Source of the DNA: Streptomyces cinnabarinus
GTDB taxonomy: Bacteria > Actinomycetota > Actinomycetes > Streptomycetales > Streptomycetaceae
Length of the DNA: 64,000 nucleotides
Direction of reading: 5' to 3'
Assembly: GCF_027270315.1 (NCBI RefSeq)
Contig: NZ_CP114413.1
Span: 6,820,001-6,884,000 of the forward strand
Below, in pieces: positions 26,319-34,837 of this stretch (its first letter is position 1; every line of letters starts with the position of its first letter). Under the pieces are notes generated by a model, which saw only the letters and a program-made list of their open reading frames with translations, was not told the origin of the DNA and ran no database searches. The translations under genes were made by a program, and so were the position numbers.

Positions 26319-27038
26319 TCACCCCTCGGCCCGCCGCAGGGACGGGTGATCGGCGACCACCGTGCAGGAGCCCGGGGCGATCTCCGTGAAGCCCGCGTCC
26401 CGGACGACCGGCAGACCGCTGGTGGTGAGGCCGGGCCAGCGGTCGCGGGGCGCCGTCCGTACGGCGAGCGGGAACCCGGCGTCGCGCCAGGCCGTGCGCT
26501 CCTGTTCGGACAGCTCCCACCAGGCGAGCTGGGCGCCGTGCCCGGCCTGGGCCATCGCCTTTCCGGCCGACATGTCGAGGTCCGGGTTGAGCCACAGCAC
26601 CGGCGCGGTGGGATCCGCGGCGACCGGGGCCTCCGGATCGTCGAGGTCGGTACCGGACACCTGGAGCTTGGCCAGCTCCTTGGGCCACCCGTCGAGGGGG
26701 ACCGGCGGAAAGACCCGGACCTCAGCGGACTTCCCGGTCACCGTGATCCCCGGGAGCGCCTCCGCCTTCCGCCACTCGGCGCCCCGGGCCCGCCGTACGA
26801 CCTTCCGGATCCGGGCGTCCTGCCAGTCCCGCACCGCCTCGGCCCACTCCCCGTCCCCATCGGCCCGCTCATCCGCGAGCAGCACCAGCACGGCACGGGC
26901 GGCGGTCTCCAGGGCGTCGGTACGGGCCGGCGGCGCGGCCCGCTCGATCCGCACGACGAGCGGCAGCACGAACTGCGGCGCGAGGTCGCGAGGGGTGGCT
27001 TCGCAACGGAAGGGACTGGCGGGGGATTCGTGGCTCAC
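26319..27038 (-). CDS. Peptidyl-tRNA hydrolase-like protein (PTH2 type)
   Basis: A 239-residue cytoplasmic protein. The C-terminal half (about 140-235) resembles the archaeal/eukaryotic-type peptidyl-tRNA hydrolase PTH2: the segment MSAGKAMAQAGHGAQLAWW matches the conserved GK-x-xAQ-x-xHA motif, and the end TEIAPGSCTVVADHP fits the PTH2 tail. The N-terminal half is charged and specific to actinobacteria. PTH2 recycles stalled peptidyl-tRNA; whether this divergent version is active is uncertain. Confidence 0.72.
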   Translation of the reverse strand: MSHESPASPFRCEATPRDLAPQFVLPLVVRIERAAPPARTDALETAARAVLVLLADERADGDGEWAEAVRDWQDARIRKVVRRARGAEWRKAEALPGITVTGKSAEVRVFPPVPLDGWPKELAKLQVSGTDLDDPEAPVAADPTAPVLWLNPDLDMSAGKAMAQAGHGAQLAWWELSEQERTAWRDAGFPLAVRTAPRDRWPGLTTSGLPVVRDAGFTEIAPGSCTVVADHPSLRRAEG

Positions 27039-27112
27039 TCATCCAAGTCTGCCAGTCCAGCGACCGGTGCCCGGTCCGACCTGTAGGGGCGCCGCACCCG
27101 CCATGCGACAGG

Positions 27113-27979
27113 ATGACCCCCATGCGACGTGATCTTCGCCTGGACAACGTGGGCCGCCGCTACGGCCTGCGCGGACCCTGGGTCTTACGGGCGGTCAACC
27201 TGGCCATGGCTCCCGGAACACTCACCCGAGTAGAGGGCGCGAACGGCACCGGCAAATCCACCTTCCTGCGCCTGCTCGCCGGCATCGACGCGCCGACAGA
27301 GGGCCGGATCACCGGCCGCCCCCGCACGGCCTACGTCCCCGAGCGCTTCCCCACGGCCCTCCCGTTCACCGCCCTCGGCTACCTCACCCACCTGGGCACG
27401 GTCCACGGCCTGTCCCGGGAGTCGGCCCAGCGCACCGCGGGCGACTGGCTGGAGCGCTTCGGCGCCGCCGGATACGCCCGTACGCCGATGGCCCAGCTCT
27501 CCAAGGGGAGCAGCCAGAAGGTCGCCGTGGCCCAGGCGCTGCTGGCCGAGCCGGAGTTGCTGGTGCTGGACGAGGCATGGACCGGCCTCGACACCGACGC
27601 CCGCGCCGAACTGGAACGCGCGGTCGCCGAACGCACCGCCGCCGGGGCCTCCGTGGTCTTCGTCGACCACGACCCACGGCGGCTGGCCGGAGTCCCGGAC
27701 GTGATCTGCACGGTCCACGACGGCTCCGTCAACCGCCGTACGGAACAACAGACTTCGCGGGGGTCCGGGCCGCGGACGGTGGTCGTGGCGCAGGGTCCGA
27801 GCGGCGGGACCCTCCCGGCCGAGACCGCCCGGCTCCCCCTCACCGCGCTCGAAGAGACCACCGCGGGCACCTACCGCGTCACGGTCCCCGCATCCCACTC
27901 CGACGTCCTGCTCCGCGCCCTGCTGACGGCCCGCCCGCCATGGCATGTGGTGACCGTGGGCAGTGAGGAAGCCCAGTGA
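27113..27979 (+). CDS. ABC transporter ATP-binding protein
   Basis: Cytoplasmic ATPase of 288 residues. Walker A is GANGTGKST (about 43-51), the signature is the unusual LSKGSSQKVAVAQALL, Walker B is LLVLDEAWTGLD, and the switch His is in FVDHD. A roughly 75-residue C-terminal domain follows. Codon 25 is TTA, the rare Leu codon read by the bldA tRNA, which suggests translation late in development. ATG 27113 or 27122 may be used. It overlaps its permease by 4 bp, and together they form a small export system of unknown substrate. Confidence 0.88.
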   Translation: MTPMRRDLRLDNVGRRYGLRGPWVLRAVNLAMAPGTLTRVEGANGTGKSTFLRLLAGIDAPTEGRITGRPRTAYVPERFPTALPFTALGYLTHLGTVHGLSRESAQRTAGDWLERFGAAGYARTPMAQLSKGSSQKVAVAQALLAEPELLVLDEAWTGLDTDARAELERAVAERTAAGASVVFVDHDPRRLAGVPDVICTVHDGSVNRRTEQQTSRGSGPRTVVVAQGPSGGTLPAETARLPLTALEETTAGTYRVTVPASHSDVLLRALLTARPPWHVVTVGSEEAQ

Positions 27980-28647
27980 CCGCACTGCTCCGCTACCAGA
28001 CCGCCCTGCTCCTGCGCTCCCAGCGCTGGCTGCCGCCGTTCCTGCTCTACGCCGTCTTCCTGGCCGTGGGCGTCCAGGGCGGTCAGCCGGTGCTGGACTC
28101 GCTCGGCTACGCGGCGGCGGCCCTGCTGCCGGTCGCGGCCTGGCTGGTGCGGATCTGCGTCACCGGCGAACCGCCCGCGGCCCGAGGTGTCGTGGCGGCG
28201 GCCGTCGGTCCGGGACGGGCCCACCTCGCCGCGCTGCTGGTCGCGCTGACGGCGGCGACGGCGCTCGGCACGCTGGCGACGGTCCTGGTGACGCTGATCA
28301 GCGATCCGAAGAGCGCGGACTACCAGACGGAGGTGTCGCGGCTCCCGGCGGGCGCCGCGGGGCTGGTCGCCGCGCTGGTCTGCGCGCTGCTCGGAACGGC
28401 CGTGGGAGCGCTGACCACCTGGCCGGTGCTGCGCACGACCGGCCGGGCGATACCCGCGATGCTCCTCGCCGCGCTGCTGTCGGTGGTGCTGACCGGCTCC
28501 CCGGCGCAGGCGGCGGTGAGCGGGCTGGTCACGGGCTCCCGCTCGGGCACGGTCCCGCTGCCGGCGCTGCCCCTGATCGCCGCGACCCTCTTCACCGCCG
28601 CGGCGATCGCCCTGGCCTGCGCGCTGTGCTCGCGCAGATCACCCTGA
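27976..28647 (+). CDS. ABC transporter membrane protein
   Basis: Hydrophobic protein of 223 residues with about six predicted spans (for example LPPFLLYAVFLAVGV, LAALLVALTAATALGTLATVLVTLI and LPLIAATLFTAAAIALACAL). The GTG start lies inside the stop region of the ATPase gene (GTGA overlap), so the pair is translated as a unit. No binding protein is present, so this is more likely an exporter than an importer. The last 9 bp overlap the convergent small zinc-ribbon gene. Substrate unknown. Confidence 0.82.
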   Translation: MTALLRYQTALLLRSQRWLPPFLLYAVFLAVGVQGGQPVLDSLGYAAAALLPVAAWLVRICVTGEPPAARGVVAAAVGPGRAHLAALLVALTAATALGTLATVLVTLISDPKSADYQTEVSRLPAGAAGLVAALVCALLGTAVGALTTWPVLRTTGRAIPAMLLAALLSVVLTGSPAQAAVSGLVTGSRSGTVPLPALPLIAATLFTAAAIALACALCSRRSP

Positions 28648-28821
28648 GCAGGCGGTCCGCTCGGCCTCCCGCCACTCGCAGACCGGGCAGAGGGTGAGGC
28701 CCTTGAAGGACTCGGGGTACTCGGTGGGCTCCCGGCACAGCACGCACTCGGCGTACGGCGGTCCGTCGGCCTTGGGCGGCTTGGTCGCGTCGGCGATCGT
28801 GCAATAGTCGCTGTCGCTCAT
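28639..28821 (-). CDS. Small zinc-ribbon-like protein
   Basis: A 60-residue protein with two CxxC knuckles, CVLC (about residues 26-29) and CPVC (about 45-48), spaced like a rubredoxin or zinc-ribbon fold. The N-terminus is acidic. It lies in the same orientation as the downstream part of this region and overlaps the convergent ABC permease end by 9 bp. Function unknown; metal binding is inferred from the Cys spacing. Confidence 0.7.
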   Translation of the reverse strand: MSDSDYCTIADATKPPKADGPPYAECVLCREPTEYPESFKGLTLCPVCEWREAERTACSG

Positions 28822-28839
28822 GGGTCCAGCGTAGAGCGC

Positions 28840-29688
28840 TCACCGCTCCGTGCGGGCGGCCCCGATCAACTCGGACACCTTCACGAACCGGTATCCCTGG
28901 CGCCGCAGCTCGGGGACGACGGTGCGGACGGCGCGTTCGGTGGCCGGGGCGGCGCTGCGGGTGCAGTGCATGACGACGACCGACCCCGGCCGCACCCCGT
29001 CCAGCACCTGCCGGGCCACGGCGTCGGCGTCGGTGGCGAAGGCGTCCCCGCTCACCACGTCCCACTGCACGGCGGTGACCCCGGCCGGGGTCAGTGCCTT
29101 GAGCGCCGCGCGGTCGTAGCAGCCGCCGGGGAACCGGAAGTACGGCATGGCGTCCGGCACACCGGCCTCGCGGAAGGCGGCGTAGGCTCGCTCGACGTCG
29201 CCCCGCATCCGCGCCTCGGAGAGGGTGGGCAGCCCGTAGCAGTCCCCGGTGAAGGCGTGGTGGCTGTAGGAGTGGTTGGCCACCTCGAAGAGCGGATCCC
29301 GTCCGATGCCGCGCGCCTGGTCGGGGTACTCCTCAGCCCACCGCCCGGTCATGAACACGGTCGCCGGGACCTTCAGCGCCCGCAGCGCCGCGATGAGCCC
29401 CGGATTGTCGAACCGCTCCCCACCAGCCGCCCGGGCCCCCTGACCGGCGGTCATGTCGGCGTCGAAGGTGAGCGCGACGACCTTCTCCGACGACCGGGGC
29501 CCGTTCCGGAAGACGCGAGTCAGTCCGGCGGGCCCCGGCGCCAGCGTGGGCGGCTCCGAGGGAGCCACGGAGGCCGCCGCCGGTGCGGGGCGGGCGGCCC
29601 GGGGGGCCTCGGCCTCGGGGGAGGCGCAGGCGCAGAGGGCGGCGGCCAGGGCGCAGACGGCGGTGACTTGTCGTGCTCGAAGGATCAC
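28840..29688 (-). CDS. Polysaccharide deacetylase (NodB homology) lipoprotein
   Basis: Extracytoplasmic deacetylase of 282 residues, probably acting on cell-wall or capsule N-acetyl groups. The signal peptide ends in ALCAC (lipidated Cys near 21), followed by an Ala/Pro linker. The NodB domain spans about 68-270: motif 1 is TFDADM (the usual second Asp shifted by an Ala), motif 2 is the zinc-binding HSYSHH, motif 3 is RFPGGCYD, and a late His is in VMHC. Two extra Cys lie near motif 3. The annotation is firm at family level; the substrate is not known. Confidence 0.87.
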   Translation of the reverse strand: MILRARQVTAVCALAAALCACASPEAEAPRAARPAPAAASVAPSEPPTLAPGPAGLTRVFRNGPRSSEKVVALTFDADMTAGQGARAAGGERFDNPGLIAALRALKVPATVFMTGRWAEEYPDQARGIGRDPLFEVANHSYSHHAFTGDCYGLPTLSEARMRGDVERAYAAFREAGVPDAMPYFRFPGGCYDRAALKALTPAGVTAVQWDVVSGDAFATDADAVARQVLDGVRPGSVVVMHCTRSAAPATERAVRTVVPELRRQGYRFVKVSELIGAARTER

Positions 29689-29750
29689 CGAATGAACATA
29701 ACCGGACTAATCGGACAAGCTCCGGATTGCCGCCCGCGCCCTGGCGCGCG

Positions 29751-31130
29751 TCACCTGCGCCAGGGGCCCCGCACCGCGAAGGTCGTCCCCGGGGTGTAGC
29801 AGTTGACGTACATCGTGCGGCCGTCGGGGGAGAAGGCGACGCCCGCGAACTCGCCCCACTCGGGGGCTCCCGGGGTGCCGATGTTCTGGGCGTTGCGGGC
29901 CATCTCGTAGACCTCGCCGTGCCGGGTGACGCCGTAGACGTGCTGGGCGCCGCTGCCGTCCTCGCAGACCATGAGGCCGCCCGACGGGGCCAGGCAGATG
30001 TTGTCGGGCGATTCGCCGGGGAGCTGGATGTCGGTGTCGGGGCCGAAGACGATCACGAGGGTGAGGCGGCGGTGGGTGGGGTCGTAGCGCCAGATCTGGC
30101 CGTAGTGGTCGGCCGCCGAGCCCTCCGAGCTGCGGGCGTAGGAGGAGACGAAGTAGACCGAGCGGCCGCCCCAGTAGCAGCCCTCCAGCTTCTGGGCGTG
30201 GGTGATGCCCTTGCGGCCGAAGTCCTGGTGGCGGATGGGGGTTTCGGTGGCCAGCGGGTCCGGTACGGCGACCCAGTCGACGTGGTCGAAGGTCGTGCCG
30301 GTCTCCTGGATCGACGACAGGTCCGGTACGCCCGGCACCCGCATCGCCTGGAGGCGGCCGCCCGCGCGCAGTGAACCGGCGCCGCCGTGGGGGTGGTTGG
30401 GCAGGAAGCGGTAGAAGAGGCCGAAGGGCGTCTGGAAGGCGTCCTCGGTCTCGTAGACGATGCCGGTGCGCGGGTCCACCGCCACCGCCTCGTGCTGGAA
30501 GCGGCCCATCGCCGTCAGCGGGACCGCGCCGCTGCGGTGCGGGTCGGCCGGATCGACCTCGAAGATGAAGCCGTGGTCCTTCGTGTAGCCGTTGGTGCCC
30601 GCTCTGTCCTCGGTCTCCTCGCAGGTCAGCCAGGTGCCCCAAGGGGTGGGCCCGCCCGCGCAGTTGACGGCCGTACCGGCGATGGCGACCCGTTCGGCCA
30701 GGACCTCGCCGTGCGGGTCCAGGGTGAGGGCCGTGCAGCCACCCTTGCCCTGCGGGTCGTAGGTCAGGCCCTCGACCGTGGGGACGGGGAGCTTCGCGGT
30801 ATTGCGGTTCTCGTGGTTGCGGACCAGATGGACGCGGCCGCGGCGGCCGGGCAGGGCCGTCATGCCGTCGTGGTTGGAGGGCACCTTGCCCTCGCCGGAG
30901 CGCAGCGGGTCGCCCTCGCGGGAGAGCACGCGGTAGCGGAAGCCCTCCGGCAGGTCGAGGAGGCCGTTGGGGTCGGGGACGAGGGGGCCGTAGCCCGTGT
31001 GGCCCAGGGTCTGCGCGGCGGCGGTGCCCGCGAAGAGTTCGGTCAGGTTTCCGGCGAAGGCGATCGATACGCCCAAGGCGCCGGTGCGGGCGAGGAGTTG
31101 ACGGCGGCTATGAGTGCCGTGGTCGGACAT
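29751..31130 (-). CDS. Alkaline phosphatase PhoX family protein (DUF839), Tat-exported
   Basis: Secreted protein of 459 residues. The N-terminus carries a twin-arginine motif (SRRQLLARTGALGVS), so it is probably folded with metal cofactors before export. The body matches the PhoX/DUF839 propeller: NHDGMTALPG, HLVRNHENR, TPWGTWLTCEE and DNICLAPSGGLMVCED. PhoX enzymes are calcium/iron phosphomonoesterases. A possible PHO box lies about 65 bp upstream, suggesting control by PhoP under phosphate shortage. Activity on phosphate esters is inferred from the family. Confidence 0.87.
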   Translation of the reverse strand: MSDHGTHSRRQLLARTGALGVSIAFAGNLTELFAGTAAAQTLGHTGYGPLVPDPNGLLDLPEGFRYRVLSREGDPLRSGEGKVPSNHDGMTALPGRRGRVHLVRNHENRNTAKLPVPTVEGLTYDPQGKGGCTALTLDPHGEVLAERVAIAGTAVNCAGGPTPWGTWLTCEETEDRAGTNGYTKDHGFIFEVDPADPHRSGAVPLTAMGRFQHEAVAVDPRTGIVYETEDAFQTPFGLFYRFLPNHPHGGAGSLRAGGRLQAMRVPGVPDLSSIQETGTTFDHVDWVAVPDPLATETPIRHQDFGRKGITHAQKLEGCYWGGRSVYFVSSYARSSEGSAADHYGQIWRYDPTHRRLTLVIVFGPDTDIQLPGESPDNICLAPSGGLMVCEDGSGAQHVYGVTRHGEVYEMARNAQNIGTPGAPEWGEFAGVAFSPDGRTMYVNCYTPGTTFAVRGPWRR

Positions 31131-31195
31131 GCGGGAACCTTCCTGCTGGCGGACAGGACTGTGTCGACGCCGTGTCTACCATCTGCTTTCCGTCA

Positions 31196-31203
31196 GGTGA
31201 ACC
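31196..31203 (-). promoter_or_regulatory. Candidate PHO box half-site upstream of phoX-like gene
   Basis: On the minus strand the sequence reads GGTTCACCTGAC, which contains GTTCACC, the conserved core of the Streptomyces PhoP direct-repeat unit. It lies about 65 bp upstream of the PhoX-type start. A clear second 11-bp repeat unit is not seen, so PhoP control is only suggested. Confidence 0.3.
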
Positions 31204-31220
31204 ACGCGCGTAGAGCGTGT

Positions 31221-32009
31221 TCACTTTCCGTCGTGGCGCTCCGGCAGCGGCTGCTGGGCCTTCTCCAGGAATCTCAGCAGCTCCACCGGGAACGGCAGCA
31301 CCAGGGTGGAGTTCTTCTCGGCGGCCACCGCCACGACCGTCTGGAGCAGGCGCAGCTGGAGTGCGGCGGGGGTGTCCTCCATCTGCTGCGCCGCCTCGGC
31401 CAGCTTCTTCGACGCCTGGAGCTCGGCGTCCGCGTTGATGATCCGGGCCCGCCGCTCCCGGTCGGCCTCCGCCTGGCGGGCCATCGAGCGCTTCATGGTG
31501 TCCGGCAGGGAGACGTCCTTGATCTCCACGCGGTCGACGCCCACGCCCCAGCCGATCGCGGGACTGTCGATCATCAGCTCCAGGCCCTGGTTGAGCTTCT
31601 CCCGGTTGGAGAGCAGATCGTCCAGATCGCTCTTGCCGATGATCGAGCGCAGCGAGGTCTGCGCCATCTGCGAGACCGCGAACCGGTAGTCCTCGACGTT
31701 CACGATCGCCGACGGCGCGTCCACGACCTTGAAGTAGACGACCGCGTCCACCCGCACCGTGACGTTGTCCCGGGTGATGCCCTCCTGGGCCGGCACCGGC
31801 AGCGTCACGATCTGCATGTTGACCCGGCGCAGCCGGTCCACGCCCGGCACGATCACGGCGAGCCCCGGCTGGCGCACCGCGCCGCGCAGCCGCCCGAGCC
31901 GGAAGACGACCCCGCGCTCGTACTGCTTGACGACCCGTGCCGCGGCGGCGAAGTAGACCAGCCCGGCGGCGCCGGCGGCCGCGGCCACGGTGAGCAGCTC
32001 CTCGACCAT
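31221..32009 (-). CDS. Stomatin/prohibitin-like SPFH (band 7) membrane protein
   Basis: Membrane-associated scaffold protein of 262 residues (slipin type). One N-terminal span (LLTVAAAAGAAGLVYFAAA) is followed by the SPFH domain (about 25-200) with VVKQYERGVVFRLGRL, the slipin segment PAQEGITRDNVTVRVDAVVYFKV and a helical region MARQAEADRERRARII that probably oligomerises. Such proteins organise membrane microdomains and regulate proteases or transporters; no partner NfeD gene is adjacent. The start ATG 32009 has GGGAGGTCGTC upstream and a sigma-B-like promoter about 25 bp further up. Confidence 0.9.
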   Translation of the reverse strand: MVEELLTVAAAAGAAGLVYFAAAARVVKQYERGVVFRLGRLRGAVRQPGLAVIVPGVDRLRRVNMQIVTLPVPAQEGITRDNVTVRVDAVVYFKVVDAPSAIVNVEDYRFAVSQMAQTSLRSIIGKSDLDDLLSNREKLNQGLELMIDSPAIGWGVGVDRVEIKDVSLPDTMKRSMARQAEADRERRARIINADAELQASKKLAEAAQQMEDTPAALQLRLLQTVVAVAAEKNSTLVLPFPVELLRFLEKAQQPLPERHDGK

Positions 32010-32035
32010 GACGACCTCCCTGTCAGAGGTCCGGT

Positions 32036-32059
32036 GTACCCGCTTATTAGACGATATGC
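32036..32059 (-). promoter_or_regulatory. SigB-like promoter of the stomatin-like gene
   Basis: On the minus strand GCAT-N14-GGGTAC fits the Streptomyces stress sigma factor consensus GNNT-N14-16-GGGTAC/T. The -10 end (32036) is 27 bp before the ATG at 32009, giving a short leader with a good ribosome site. The extended pattern GGGCATAT-N7-TAAGCGGG overlaps it and recurs at 23296-23318. Sigma-factor dependence is inferred. Confidence 0.4.
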
Positions 32060-32093
32060 CCAGGTTTGCGGTACGGGTATGCCTCGGCCCGGC

Positions 32094-33239
32094 TCAGGCG
32101 GCTCCGGAGGCTTCGACGAGCGGCTTCGCGTCCCGCGCCAGCGCGGTGAGGCGGGAGATCGCGCGGAAGTACTTCTTGCGGTAGCCACCCTTCAGCATCT
32201 CCTCGCTGAACAGCTGATCGAAGGGCAGACCCGAGGCCAGCACGGGCACTTCACGGTCGTAGAGCCGGTCCGCGAGGACGACGAGCCTGAGGGCCGTCGA
32301 CTGGTCCGGGACCGGCTGTACGTCGGTCAGGCAGACCGCCCGCACGCCGTCGGTCAGCGCGCCGTACCGGCTGGGGTGGACCCTGGCCAGGTGCTCCAGC
32401 AGCCGGGGAAAGTCGTCGAGGGAGGCGCCCTCGGTGGCGTACGCCGCCTTCGTCACCTGCTCGTCGCCGTACGGCGCCGGTGCCTCGGGCAGTCCGCGGT
32501 GGCGGTAGTCCTCGCCGTCGATGCGCAGCGGGCGGAAGTGCGCCGACAGGCCCTGGATCTCGCGCAGGAAGTCCGCCGCCGCGAAGCGGCCCTCGCCGAG
32601 CTTGCCGGGGAGGGTGTTGGAGGTGGCGGCGAGCGCGACCCCGGCGTCCACGAGCTTGCCGAGCAGGGTGGAGACGAGGACCGTGTCGCCCGGGTCGTCC
32701 AGCTCGAACTCGTCGATGCAGAGCAGCCGGTGGCCGGAGAGGGTCTGCACCGTCTGCTGGAAGCCGAGGGCGCCGACCAGGTTCGTCAGCTCCACGAAGG
32801 TGCCGAACGCCTTGAGGGAGGGCTCGGCCGGAGTGGCGTGCCAGAGGGAGGCCAGCAGGTGGGTCTTGCCGACGCCGTAGCCGCCGTCCAGGTAGACGCC
32901 CCGGGGGCCGGGCGGGGTCTTCGGGGCCTTGGGTCTGCCGAGGCCGAAGAAGCCGCGCCTGGCGGAGCCGCCCACCGCGTGCGCTCCGCCGAGGCCCGCC
33001 GCGAAGGTCTCCAGGACCTGGACCGCCTCGGTCTGGCTGGGCTGGTTCGGGTCCGGCAGGTAGGTGCTGAAGCGGACCGAGTCGAAGCGGGGCGGCGGGA
33101 CCATCTCGGCCACCAGACGGTCCGCGGGGACGTGCGGCTCGCGGGAGCAGAGGGAGACGGGGGCCGCTTCGGCTATGGGGGCTTCGCCGGCGGTGGGGGA
33201 GCCGGTGGTGGAGGAGCCGGCGGAGGGAGAGGAGGACAC
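32094..33239 (-). CDS. zapE: AFG1/ZapE-family ATPase (cell division protein ZapE)
   Basis: P-loop ATPase of 381 residues. Walker A is GGYGVGKTHLL near residue 120, Walker B is LLCIDEFELDDPGDT, and the conserved AFG1 ends (RVHPSRYGALTDGVRAV, VLADRLYD) follow. Bacterial ZapE associates with the division ring; the mitochondrial homologue clears membrane proteins. GTG 33239 is taken as the start because conserved residues begin soon after, although no strong ribosome site precedes it; the frame itself runs on to 33683. The N-terminus before LCSREPHVPADRL is a disordered Ser/Ala-rich stretch. Confidence 0.9.
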   Translation of the reverse strand: MSSSPSAGSSTTGSPTAGEAPIAEAAPVSLCSREPHVPADRLVAEMVPPPRFDSVRFSTYLPDPNQPSQTEAVQVLETFAAGLGGAHAVGGSARRGFFGLGRPKAPKTPPGPRGVYLDGGYGVGKTHLLASLWHATPAEPSLKAFGTFVELTNLVGALGFQQTVQTLSGHRLLCIDEFELDDPGDTVLVSTLLGKLVDAGVALAATSNTLPGKLGEGRFAAADFLREIQGLSAHFRPLRIDGEDYRHRGLPEAPAPYGDEQVTKAAYATEGASLDDFPRLLEHLARVHPSRYGALTDGVRAVCLTDVQPVPDQSTALRLVVLADRLYDREVPVLASGLPFDQLFSEEMLKGGYRKKYFRAISRLTALARDAKPLVEASGAA

Positions 33240-33343
33240 GTCTATCGATTTTAGGGGGTGGTCCGCGGGGGCGTCCGGCGCGGCCCCATGCTCCTGCGCG
33301 CGCTCCTGAGGCCCGCCCCCGCGCCCCGTGGAACACTTCCCGC

Positions 33344-34114
33344 ATGCGACACCTGTTCCCTGTGACCGATCAGACACTCGAATCCGGGACGGCAGACCGG
33401 GAGTGGAGTCTCGGCGAGCTGGCCGACGCCTACGCCTATCCCGACACCGCCGAGCCCTGGCTGCGCGCCAACATGGTGTCCACCCTCGACGGCGCCGCCC
33501 AGCACGACGGCAGGTCGCAGCCGATCTCCAGCGCGGCCGACATGCGGATCTTCGGCACCCTGCGGGCGCTGGCGGACGTGGTGGTCGTCGGCGCGCAGAC
33601 GGTACGGCAGGAGGGGTACCGGCCGGCCCGCGCGCGGGCGGAGTTCGCGGACCGGCGGGAGGCCGCCGGGCAGGCGCCCGCACCGGCCGTCGCGGTCGTC
33701 ACGGCCAGTCTCGACCTGGACTTCTCCCTTCCGCTGTTCACCGAGCCGCTGGTGCCGACGGTGGTCCTGACCGGTGCCTCCGCCGCCCCGGACCGGATCG
33801 CTGCGGCGGAGCGGGCGGGCGTGCGGGTGGTGCTCGCCGGTGACGGCGCGGGCGTGGAGCCGGAGCGCGCCGTACGCGGGCTCGCCGGGCTCGGGTACCG
33901 GCGGCTGCTGACCGAGGGCGGGCCGACCCTGCTCGGACAGCTGGTGGCGGCCGATGCGCTGGACGAGATCTGTCTGACGGTGTCCCCGATGCTCACCGCG
34001 GGGGGCGCGCAGCGGATCGCCGGGGGCCCCTCGGTCGAGGTGCCCAGGAAATTCGCACTGGTGTCCCTGCTGGAGGAGGAGGGCTTCCTCTTCACCCGGT
34101 ACGGGCGGGCCTGA
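33344..34114 (+). CDS. RibD C-terminal-type pyrimidine reductase family protein
   Basis: NADPH-dependent reductase-like protein of 256 residues in the RibD-C/dihydrofolate-reductase fold. The signature NMVSTLDGAAQHDGRS (about 43-58) and the nucleotide-binding GGPTLLGQLVAADALDE near residue 190 are clear. There is no N-terminal deaminase domain, so it is a stand-alone reductase. The rest of the riboflavin operon is not here, so its substrate may differ from the riboflavin intermediate. The ATG at 33344 is divergent from zapE. Confidence 0.85.
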   Translation: MRHLFPVTDQTLESGTADREWSLGELADAYAYPDTAEPWLRANMVSTLDGAAQHDGRSQPISSAADMRIFGTLRALADVVVVGAQTVRQEGYRPARARAEFADRREAAGQAPAPAVAVVTASLDLDFSLPLFTEPLVPTVVLTGASAAPDRIAAAERAGVRVVLAGDGAGVEPERAVRGLAGLGYRRLLTEGGPTLLGQLVAADALDEICLTVSPMLTAGGAQRIAGGPSVEVPRKFALVSLLEEEGFLFTRYGRA

Positions 34115-34219
34115 CGGGGGTCGCGGGCGCCTTGGGGTGACGGTTCGGTCTTGTGATCCCGAGAACGGCGGAATCACCCGTTCCGTTTAGCTTCCGGCGG
34201 GCACACTAAAACTCGCAGT

Positions 34220-34272
34220 CCCCGTGCGACCACGGGGCAGGATGGTTTCCGCAGGGCCTCGCACGGCCCTGC
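34220..34272 (+). promoter_or_regulatory. Two hairpins in the leader of the USP-like gene
   Basis: Two strong stem-loops sit back to back upstream of the GTG at 34290: CCCCGTG-cgac-CACGGGG (34220-34237) and GCAGGGCC-N6-GGCCCTGC (34251-34272). The second directly abuts AGGAGAAGG, the likely ribosome site. They could modulate translation or terminate upstream transcription; neither has a U-tract. Confidence 0.4.
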
Positions 34273-34289
34273 AGGAGAAGGGGCGCCTG

Positions 34290-34763
34290 GTGTTCAGAAG
34301 CGTATTGATGATCGAGAAGGCCCTGACGTCCGCGGACGTGGAGTTCGTCACCACGTTGCACGGGGACGTGCCGGTCTCCTTCCATGTGCTGCTCCAGCCG
34401 CGCGGTGACCAGGCCGATCGCCTGTTGCGGGCCATCGACGACGTGGCGCTGGGCGAGCTGGACGAGGCGGCACGGGAGGGCGACACCCCGGAGGGGGAGG
34501 AGGCGAAGGGGTTCGGCGAGCGGGCCCTGGAGGTCTCCCTCACGGCGTTGCGGGCCTCCGGGAGCGAGGCGGACGGGCGGCTGGTCGAGGATCACCCGCT
34601 GGACGCGCTCAGATCGCTGGTCTCCGAGACCGGCGCGGACGAGGTGATCGTGCTGACCGATCCGCACTACGTGGAGGAGTTCTTCCACCGGGACTGGGCC
34701 TCCCGGGCCCGGCACAAGGTGGGGGTACCGGTACTGAAGCTGTTCTCGCACAGCAAGGCCTAG
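34290..34763 (+). CDS. Conserved Streptomyces protein, universal-stress-like
   Basis: A 157-residue cytoplasmic protein. I recall relatives carrying the label indole-3-glycerol-phosphate synthase, but no TIM-barrel or IGPS motif is present here. The C-terminal part (SETGADEVIVLTDPHYVEEFFHRDW, VGVPVLKLFSHSKA) looks like the end of a universal stress protein fold, and the middle is an acidic helix. The start is GTG 34290 behind AGGAGAAGG and a hairpin. The true function is unknown; a stress or nucleotide-binding role is an inference. Confidence 0.7.
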   Translation: MFRSVLMIEKALTSADVEFVTTLHGDVPVSFHVLLQPRGDQADRLLRAIDDVALGELDEAAREGDTPEGEEAKGFGERALEVSLTALRASGSEADGRLVEDHPLDALRSLVSETGADEVIVLTDPHYVEEFFHRDWASRARHKVGVPVLKLFSHSKA

Positions 34764-34837
34764 TGCTCCGGGGGACCGGCGCACCCCATAGGCTGGGGGC
34801 GCCTTCACCGTCGTACCGGATCTTGGGAGATATGCAC

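Noticed and set aside
32094..33683. Extended ZapE start at 33683
   Set aside because: The extra 148 residues are Arg/Pro-rich and overlap the divergent RibD-like gene; conserved ZapE sequence begins after GTG 33239.
34290..34763. Indole-3-glycerol-phosphate synthase
   Set aside because: The protein is too short (157 residues) and lacks the TIM barrel and catalytic motifs; the C-terminal part resembles a universal stress fold instead.
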